Shown here piece by piece: positions 13,590 through 18,129 of a DNA stretch of 18,129 nucleotides. Numbering within the stretch: the stretch's first letter is position 1; the number at the start of each line of letters is the position of its first letter. The stretch comes from Candidatus Saccharimonadota bacterium. Its GTDB lineage: Bacteria; Patescibacteriota; Saccharimonadia; Saccharimonadales; Saccharimonadaceae. Below the pieces are notes generated by a model. That model ran no database searches. It saw only the letters and a program-made list of their open reading frames with translations, and was not told the DNA's origin. The stretch lies in assembly GCA_905372275.1 (NCBI GenBank), contig CAJPON010000014.1:1-18129 (forward strand). The letters are read 5' to 3'. Made by a program: the position numbers and the translations under genes.

Positions 13590-14141
13590 CTATTTTCGGC
13601 GGAAAGAGGTGAGGTAAGCATTTCCATAACTACGATTGTCCACCACAACAATTTCGTTTCCCAGATTTGGTTCCTCACCTCTTCCTGGATGTGATAATAC
13701 CATAAGCCCGCCTGGTTTGAGAAGTCCGAAAAGTTTACTAACTGTGGAAAACTGCGGATTTTTGTATGGCGGATCGGCGAAGATTATGTCATACTTGCCT
13801 GCGCCGCCAGACTCAATCCACGAATTGACAGGGGCGCTAATAATTTTTGCTTCATTTTGAACGCCTAGCGAGGACACATTATTGCTTAAGATTTTTTGAG
13901 CAATTTTATCGCGTTCGATGAACGTTACGCGGGCAGCACCGCGGCTGAGAGCTTCAAGGCCAACCGCGCCAGTACCAGCAAAAGCGTCTAAAACCTGTGC
14001 GCCGTTAATATCGTTGCCGATGCTATTGAACATAGCGTTGCGAATCCGCTCGCCCATCGGCTTGGTGCGAGTGTTGTTATCTTTAGGTGCATCCAGCAGC
14101 CGCCCGCCGAAACGCCCAGAGATTACTCGGATTGAGCTCAC
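13590..14141 (-). CDS. rsmD: 16S rRNA (guanine(966)-N2)-methyltransferase
   Basis: RsmD methylates G966 of 16S rRNA using S-adenosylmethionine during 30S assembly. The 183-residue protein begins SSIRVISGRFGGRLLDAP, the family's characteristic N-terminus. The SAM-binding motif VLDAFAGTGAVGLEALSRGA is at 50-69, and the catalytic N6/N2-methylase box DPPY is at 123-126. The region RTKPMGERIRNAMFN replaces the usual TRPTxxRVREALFN. I place the start at the GTG at 14141: it overlaps the upstream TGA as GTGA, has GAGG at 7 nt spacing, and aligns with the family start. A longer frame from a TTG at 14171 is less likely. It forms a two-gene operon with the upstream hydrolase gene. Confidence 0.95.
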   Translation of the reverse strand: MSSIRVISGRFGGRLLDAPKDNNTRTKPMGERIRNAMFNSIGNDINGAQVLDAFAGTGAVGLEALSRGAARVTFIERDKIAQKILSNNVSSLGVQNEAKIISAPVNSWIESGGAGKYDIIFADPPYKNPQFSTVSKLFGLLKPGGLMVLSHPGRGEEPNLGNEIVVVDNRSYGNAYLTSFRRK

Positions 14142-14944
14142 TGGTGCGCCTCGCGGTAGGCGCGGTACCAAAAATACGTGATGACATTAGCAATTAGCGG
14201 GATCAGCGTTTGCCGCGTTTGCTGCGCTAGATGGGTCGTCCAGCCGCGCTTCCAGAATTCCTCGTACATGCCTAGCGCGTAAACTTGCTGCACTGCATCG
14301 AGAAATACCGTCTGCAAATCCTTATCATCTGCTAGTTTGAGCCAGATTGAATTTGGCGCCGAATCGGGAAACTTAGTCGTCTTGATGCTGGTCGCTACAC
14401 CTAGCTCAAATAACACATGTGTCGCAAACACGCCCTTAGCACCCCAATACTCCCAGTTTTTGTTAAGAGTCTCGCGCATGGTCGAGCCTCTGATGATGCC
14501 TTTTTCGGCGATCGACGCCCGCTCGTTTTGAGGCCGTCCCCACAGCTCCTCAATCTTTTCGCCTAGCGGATAATGATGAGCTGGCGTTAGACCGTCGGTA
14601 ATGGCATGAGCCATCCAAGCCGCCTCAAAGGCTGCCCGCACATTATTACGCTTCTTAAGCGCCTGCACTAAATTGGCATAATGATCCATAATCATCTCGA
14701 CCAGCGCCGTATCGCTGGGGTCGCTGGGGTCGATGAAATGCCACGGCTCATCGACGCCTGGACTTTTGCGCTTGATGCCGTCGGGGCCGTTGTTGCCTTC
14801 GAAATGCAAAATATCCTTGGCAGAAGGAAAACCGCGGCCAACCCTTGATATTTTGCGCAAATCGCGGCGAGCAATCCGGTCGATTTTCTGATGCACGCCG
14901 ATAAAGTTGCCCGAATGCGAACGAAATGTTGTCCCGCTGTACAT
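14138..14944 (-). CDS. Putative zinc-dependent hydrolase (phospholipase C / S1-P1 nuclease-like)
   Basis: A 268-residue protein whose N-terminal half has the histidine spacing of the zinc phospholipase C / S1-P1 nuclease fold: VHQKID (H18), DEPWHF (H69), DHYANL (H88) and HAITDGLTPAHH (H113, D117, H123), the last resembling the HxxxDxxxPxH metal box of that fold. The C-terminal half is unassigned, with a hydrophobic end LIPLIANVITYFWYRAY. No signal peptide is seen, which is unusual for secreted members. The start at 14944 is strongly preferred because an extended -10 (TGCTATAAT, 14952-14957) lies immediately upstream, inside any longer frame, and puts +1 one base before this ATG. It is translationally coupled to rsmD through a 4-bp overlap. 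Its substrate is unknown. Confidence 0.55.
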   Translation of the reverse strand: MYSGTTFRSHSGNFIGVHQKIDRIARRDLRKISRVGRGFPSAKDILHFEGNNGPDGIKRKSPGVDEPWHFIDPSDPSDTALVEMIMDHYANLVQALKKRNNVRAAFEAAWMAHAITDGLTPAHHYPLGEKIEELWGRPQNERASIAEKGIIRGSTMRETLNKNWEYWGAKGVFATHVLFELGVATSIKTTKFPDSAPNSIWLKLADDKDLQTVFLDAVQQVYALGMYEEFWKRGWTTHLAQQTRQTLIPLIANVITYFWYRAYREAHQ

Positions 14945-14951
14945 GAATTGT

Positions 14952-14957
14952 ATTATA
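14952..14957 (-). promoter_or_regulatory. Extended -10 promoter of the hydrolase-rsmD operon, near-leaderless
   Basis: Minus strand TGCTATAAT; predicted +1 at 14945 with the ATG at 14944. No good -35 box. This placement decides the start codon of the gene. Confidence 0.75.
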
Positions 14958-15006
14958 GCACGCCCGTTTGGCAACGGCTCAGCAAAAGGTAAAAGACAGA
15001 TAGAAT

Positions 15007-15036
15007 TTGCCAAACATAAGCATTGTGCTATATACT
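15007..15036 (+). promoter_or_regulatory. Promoter of the 67-aa membrane protein gene
   Basis: TTGCCA (15007-15012) with TATATA at 15029-15034 (16-nt spacer) or TATACT at 15031-15036 (18-nt spacer). The leader is about 55 nt. Confidence 0.6.
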
Positions 15037-15096
15037 TAGTTTTAAGTTACGGAGAGCCTACAGATACAAAACATCAGCATTCCTCGGAGGTTAAGT

Positions 15097-15300
15097 ATGC
15101 GAAACAGCAAAACCAGCAAACAAACTATAGTCATATCGATTATCGCCGTATTGACAATTATCAATACGATTCTGATAGGTGTAATATTTTTTATTCAGAG
15201 CAACAAGTTTTGGTCTACTGATTACATAACCGAAAATCACACGAGGCGTATAATCAATCTAGAAAAAACAATTAAAAAACTCGAAAATAATTCTAATTAA
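15097..15300 (+). CDS. Small single-helix membrane protein
   Basis: A 67-residue protein with a basic N-terminus (MRNSKTSKQT), one clear membrane helix (IVISIIAVLTIINTILIGVI, about 11-30) and a polar, Lys/Asn-rich coiled-coil-like tail ending KTIKKLENNSN. The topology is probably N-in with the tail outside, or a tethered helix. The start is supported by GGAGG at 6-7 nt spacing and a plausible promoter. Its last 8 bp overlap the end of convergent recG, and no terminator is visible between them. AT-rich codon use contrasts with recG. I do not recognise a family. Confidence 0.7.
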   Translation: MRNSKTSKQTIVISIIAVLTIINTILIGVIFFIQSNKFWSTDYITENHTRRIINLEKTIKKLENNSN

Positions 15301-17494
15301 GCGTCGTTAACCGCTGATTATGGCGGACGTGTGCTTCTAGTGCTGGATATTTCGATAAACTTTCGCCGCTATCGATGAAGCGTTTAGCGGCTTTCTGGGC
15401 GCGAGCAATCAGCTGCGTGTCGGCTAGCGTAGCGATTTGCAGATTAAGCGCGCCGTGCTGCATGCGTCCGTAAATCTCGCCGGGGCCGCGCAAGCTCATA
15501 TCGACCTCTGCTAGATGAAAGCCGTCGCTGGATTTTTCTATTTCCCGCAAACGCTGCGACGGTTTGTTATTCGTACTCATCATCAAGTAGCAGTAGCTTT
15601 GGTGCTGACCGCGGCCGACCCGCCCGCGCAGCTGGTGCAATTGTGCTAAGCCAAATTGGTCGGCGTCCTCAATCATCATAATCGTAGCGTTTGGTACGTC
15701 GACGCCAACCTCGATAACAGTGGTGCTAACCAAGACATCGTATTTTTGATTTTTGAAAGCTTGCATGATTTGATCTTTTTCGCTAGCAGCCATCTTGCCG
15801 TGCAGCATAGCGATGCGGCGGCGGCCAAAAATGCTATTTTTGAGTCGCTTGTATTCGGCTTCGACGCTTTTGCGGTCGCTAGAATCGCTATCGGTAATTA
15901 AGCTGCAAACTACGTAAGCCTGGCGGCCCTGGGCAATTTGCTGGTCGATAGCAGTATAAGCGGCCTCGCGCGAGGGCGGCGAAATAATCTTAGTAAGAAT
16001 CGGCCGGCGGCCGCGCGGCTGCTCGTCGAGGACGCTGACGTCTAGTTCGCCGTAAACAGTCAGCGCCAAACTGCGCGGGATCGGCGTGGCCGTCATCGCT
16101 AAGAGGTGCGGCATGGCGGCTACTGATAATTTTTTCTTATCCGGCGGCACGCTCGATATACTTTCCTCACCTCCGTGTCTCGCTCGCGAGCCTGGGGCTA
16201 CGCGCCCGGTCTCTCGAGACGAGCCAGCGGCAATCATCATAGGTTCAGAAAGTGTATCAAGCGCCCCCGACCCAACTTTCTCCGTCTTAAACTTCATCAG
16301 CAGCCTCTGCCGCTGCTCGACGCCGAAGCGATGCTGCTCATCGATAATTACAAAGCCCAGGCGGTGAAATTCCACCTTATCCTGGATAAGCGCGTGCGTG
16401 CCGACAACCACGTCAACCGCGCCGCTTGCAATTTGCTGGTAGAGCGTTTGGCGGGATTTGCCCTTGACGCTGCCGATTAGCAAACCAACCGTCACGCCGA
16501 AAGGCTCGAGAAGCTTCGCTAGCGTCTCGGCGTGCTGCCGCGCCAAAATCTCGGTCGGCGCCATGAACGCCGTTTGATAGCCAGCACTCGCCGCCTGCCG
16601 CGCTGCCAATCCGGCCACCACCGTCTTGCCGCTGCCGACATCGCCTTGCAGTAAGCGATTCATCGGCCTAGCATTTTCGAAATCTTGCAAGATGTCCCAG
16701 GCGGCGCGGCGCTGGGCGCTGGTTAGCGCGAACGGTAATTTCTTGACAAAATCCTGCACGACAGACTTTTCAAACGGAATAGCGAAGCCAGCCAGCTTCT
16801 GGTTGTCAATTTTGTTGAGCTGGCTAGCCAAAACCAGCTCGAATAGCTCTTCGAACGCCAGGCGCTGGCGAGCCTGCTCCACTTCCCTCTCGTCGCGCGG
16901 AAAATGCATCGCCGAAATTGCCGCCGCGCGGTCGAGCAACTTCTCGTTCTTGACGACGCTTGGCGGCAGAGTTTCGGGCAAAACGCTCATCAATGGGCGT
17001 AGCTGCTCGAGGATTTTGCGCACCGTTTGCGATTTTAGCCCGCGCACCGCATGGTACACTGGCAGTAAACGATCGGCTTGTACCGGCAGCTCTTTGGCGA
17101 GCTCGGCCGTCGGGTTGGTTAGCTGGTAGCGGCCGTAGTTATACTCGAACTCGCCGCTAAAATAAAACCATTCATCGCTGCTGCCCAGTTGCTGCACCCG
17201 GTATGGCTGATTGAACCACACCGCGTTAAGCTTGCTGGTATCGTCAGCCAGCACCGCCGTCGTCAAGCGCAGTCCGCGGCGGACTGGCCGAGTGCTGATT
17301 TGCTGGCAGCGAGCGCGGATTGTTACCTTACCGGGTTGCAACTCGGTAATCGGTGTCACGTTAGTGAAATCCTCGTGCTTGCGCGGCAAAAACAGTAAAA
17401 TATCGCCAACCGTTTCGAGCCCCGCCCGGCGCAGCTCGGCTGCGGTTTTCGGGCCGACACCTTTGATTTGGTCGAGGCTGGTCGCGAGATTCAT
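15293..17494 (-). CDS. recG: ATP-dependent DNA helicase RecG
   Basis: RecG remodels stalled replication forks and Holliday junctions. At 733 residues it has the family's architecture: helix-hairpin-helix-like start LDQIKGVGPKTAAEL, OB-fold wedge domain (about 55-150), Walker A GDVGSGKT (284-291), APTEIL (312-317), DEQHRFGVEQR (385-395), TATPIPR (468-474), the QLRGRVGRG motif VI (621-629) and the RecG C-terminal domain. Between the DEQH and TAT motifs there is an insertion of about 55 residues (roughly 401-460) where other RecG proteins have about 10. Its DNA has terminal inverted repeats (16146-16267). The ATG at 17494 lies exactly at the +1 predicted from TTCGCA-17-TACAAT, with no SD, so the mRNA is probably leaderless. 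Confidence 0.97.
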   Translation of the reverse strand: MNLATSLDQIKGVGPKTAAELRRAGLETVGDILLFLPRKHEDFTNVTPITELQPGKVTIRARCQQISTRPVRRGLRLTTAVLADDTSKLNAVWFNQPYRVQQLGSSDEWFYFSGEFEYNYGRYQLTNPTAELAKELPVQADRLLPVYHAVRGLKSQTVRKILEQLRPLMSVLPETLPPSVVKNEKLLDRAAAISAMHFPRDEREVEQARQRLAFEELFELVLASQLNKIDNQKLAGFAIPFEKSVVQDFVKKLPFALTSAQRRAAWDILQDFENARPMNRLLQGDVGSGKTVVAGLAARQAASAGYQTAFMAPTEILARQHAETLAKLLEPFGVTVGLLIGSVKGKSRQTLYQQIASGAVDVVVGTHALIQDKVEFHRLGFVIIDEQHRFGVEQRQRLLMKFKTEKVGSGALDTLSEPMMIAAGSSRETGRVAPGSRARHGGEESISSVPPDKKKLSVAAMPHLLAMTATPIPRSLALTVYGELDVSVLDEQPRGRRPILTKIISPPSREAAYTAIDQQIAQGRQAYVVCSLITDSDSSDRKSVEAEYKRLKNSIFGRRRIAMLHGKMAASEKDQIMQAFKNQKYDVLVSTTVIEVGVDVPNATIMMIEDADQFGLAQLHQLRGRVGRGQHQSYCYLMMSTNNKPSQRLREIEKSSDGFHLAEVDMSLRGPGEIYGRMQHGALNLQIATLADTQLIARAQKAAKRFIDSGESLSKYPALEAHVRHNQRLTTLN
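16146..16267. repeat. Palindromic insertion element inside recG
   Basis: The two ends, 16146-16165 and 16248-16267, are inverted repeats matching at 16 of 20 positions, with two of the differences being pairing-neutral transitions. The interior holds further palindromes (CTCGCGAG, TCTCGAGA). The 122-bp unit corresponds to RecG residues 410-450 and stays in frame, in a region absent from other RecG proteins. It resembles the concept of Rickettsia palindromic elements inserted in coding genes, although no sequence relationship is claimed. Confidence 0.65.
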
Positions 17495-17500
17495 AAGTTT

Positions 17501-17529
17501 ATTGTACTAGTTTTCAGGAAAATTGCGAA
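17501..17529 (-). promoter_or_regulatory. recG promoter, predicted leaderless
   Basis: Minus strand TTCGCA (17524-17529), 17-nt spacer, TACAAT (17501-17506); the predicted +1 is the A of the recG ATG. Its -35 box is 5 bp from the -35 of the divergent promoter. Confidence 0.65.
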
Positions 17530-17534
17530 AAGTA

Positions 17535-17563
17535 TTGACAATTTCACCACTCTATGCTATATT
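17535..17563 (+). promoter_or_regulatory. Promoter of the right-hand orphan gene
   Basis: Consensus TTGACA (17535-17540), 17-nt spacer, extended -10 TGCTATATT (hexamer 17558-17563); predicted +1 near 17570. This is among the strongest promoters in the window. Confidence 0.88.
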
Positions 17564-17578
17564 AATACTAGCTTTTCG

Positions 17579-17625
17579 CTCAAGGTTTCTCAAAAAGGGG
17601 CGGAAGGTTGCCCTTTTACCTTGAG
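17579..17625 (+). promoter_or_regulatory. Leader hairpin upstream of the right-hand orphan gene
   Basis: CTCAAGGT (17579-17586) pairs with ACCTTGAG (17618-17625), and inside it AAAAGGG pairs with CCCTTTT. The structure occupies most of the 82-nt leader and ends 15 nt before the SD. There is no T-run directly after it, so it is more likely a stabilising or regulatory hairpin than a terminator. Confidence 0.65.
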
Positions 17626-17651
17626 TGAATGATGATTTCGTAGGAGGAATC

Positions 17652-17927
17652 ATGACCACCGCCATCATCGTCGTCCTCGCCGGCCTGTGGCCGGCCCTTG
17701 CCGACGAGCTTCGAGCTCGTCGGCGCGATGCCCGGGATGCGGCCTGGACGGCCGCCTGGGCCAGACACAAGGCCGACCTGGCAGACTGGGCTCGAGATCG
17801 GGCCCACAGAACGTTCGAGGCGTCGTGGGACGCCTTCAAGTACGGCTGGGAAAACAATCCTGGCCGTTACTACAGAGCCCTGGATGCGCTCGGTGACGCG
17901 TCCAGTACAGCCCTGGATGTGTCCTAA
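17652..17927 (+). CDS. GC-rich orphan protein, hydrophobic N-terminus and Ala/Arg/Trp-rich helix
   Basis: A 91-residue protein that I do not recognise. It begins with a hydrophobic segment (TTAIIVVLAGLWPALA, residues 2-17) that could be a membrane anchor or signal. A long amphipathic region rich in Ala, Arg, Asp and Trp (ELRARRRDARDAAWTAAW onward) follows. The start at 17652 has AGGAGGA as SD at 4-5 nt spacing, a consensus promoter and a structured leader. An in-frame ATG at 17625 overlaps the leader hairpin and is less likely. After the TAA at 17925 the same frame stays open for 31 more codons with similar composition, so the gene may be shortened by a nonsense change. Codon use is GC-ending, unlike recG. 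Confidence 0.65.
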   Translation: MTTAIIVVLAGLWPALADELRARRRDARDAAWTAAWARHKADLADWARDRAHRTFEASWDAFKYGWENNPGRYYRALDALGDASSTALDVS

Positions 17928-18023
17928 GCGGCGACTGGGGCCGAGATCAAGGCTGAAGAGGCCCAGAAACGGGCCACCTTGAAATCCATCACAATTGAGG
18001 CCCTGAAGGGCCTCAAGGGCTGA
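17928..18023 (+). pseudogene. Possible detached C-terminal end of the orphan protein
   Basis: In the frame of the preceding gene, after its TAA, 31 codons encode AATGAEIKAEEAQKRATLKS and then ITIEALKGLKG before TGA. The peptide is helical and charged, continues the preceding sequence's character, and has no start codon or SD of its own. It could be a tail lost through a nonsense change, or be reached by readthrough. It includes a hairpin, GAGGCCC-TGAA-GGGCCTC (17997-18014). Confidence 0.4.
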
Positions 18024-18044
18024 AAGCCCGTCGAAAATAGCACG

Positions 18045-18120
18045 CCGAATTGGTTATCAATACCGGTTGAGACGCTTAATCATTAAGTGTCTCCTGGGTT
18101 GATATAAAACCCAATTCCGG
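18045..18120. repeat. Long imperfect inverted repeat at the right edge
   Basis: The centre GAGAC-G-CTTAA/TTAAG-T-GTCTC (18069-18093) is an almost perfect hairpin. Outside it, ATCAA pairs with TTGAT, and AATTGG with CC-AATT; the outermost CCG (18045-18047) pairs with CGG (18118-18120). The whole 76 bp can fold into one rod. There is no T-run, so it is not a simple terminator; it could be a miniature repeat element or a structured RNA. Confidence 0.65.
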
Positions 18121-18129
18121 TTTGAGCCA

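Noticed and set aside
14142..14171. TTG start for rsmD at 14171
   Set aside because: The GTG at 14141 forms a GTGA overlap with the upstream stop, has GAGG at good spacing and matches the family N-terminus.
18045..18120. Integron attC site
   Set aside because: The folded repeat does not contain the GTTRRRY/RYYYAAC core boxes, and no integrase gene or cassette array is present.
1..18129. UGA recoding as in Gracilibacteria
   Set aside because: TGA closes hicA and the hydrolase gene at sensible ends, and no conserved gene contains in-frame TGA codons.
1..18129. CRISPR array, prophage or insertion sequence
   Set aside because: No regularly spaced direct repeats, cas genes, transposase or phage structural genes were seen on either strand.

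Overview
The window looks like a chromosomal core segment of a small-genome Candidate Phyla Radiation bacterium, most likely Candidatus Saccharibacteria (TM7). That placement is an inference from RpoB/RpoC and RecG sequence style, sparse biosynthetic content and many short orphan membrane proteins; no marker such as 16S rRNA is present. UGA is an ordinary stop here (for example hicA, and the gene before rsmD), which argues against the UGA-recoding Gracilibacteria and Absconditabacteria.

Layout. The left third is minus-strand housekeeping: rpoC (N-terminal 433 codons, running off the left edge), rpoB, a small three-helix membrane protein, and clpP under a perfect CIRCE (HrcA) operator. A GC-rich four-helix orphan gene diverges from clpP. 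The middle carries trigger factor (tig), a degenerate histidyl-tRNA-synthetase-like gene, a plus-strand transcription unit with two decayed tandem repeats followed by tRNA-Leu(CAG), a coiled-coil protein, an FAD-linked oxidase and tRNA-Leu(TAG). The right third holds a HicB-like/HicA toxin-antitoxin pair, rsmD coupled to a putative zinc hydrolase, a one-helix membrane protein, recG with an unusual palindromic insertion, and a second GC-rich orphan gene followed by a long inverted repeat.

Expression signals are unusually readable. Seven protein genes (clpP, tig, the HisRS-like gene, the coiled-coil gene, the zinc-hydrolase gene, recG and probably the HicB-like gene) have a -10 box placed so that the predicted +1 falls at or within 2 nt of the ATG, and they lack a Shine-Dalgarno (SD) sequence. 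rpoB, rpoC, rsmD, the FAD oxidase (short spacing) and the four small orphan membrane-protein genes carry SD sequences instead. The orphans also tend to have their own promoter and terminator, so they look like self-contained cassettes set between housekeeping genes.

The most unusual observations are: RpoC in which all four N-terminal zinc-ligand cysteines are replaced without a length change; a HisRS homologue lacking the motif 2 catalytic core; tRNA-derived tandem repeats in the tRNA-Leu(CAG) leader; a 122-bp element with terminal inverted repeats inserted in frame between RecG helicase motifs; and a calcium-loop-like motif in the acidic RpoB tail. I found no CRISPR array, complete insertion sequence, rRNA or prophage module.
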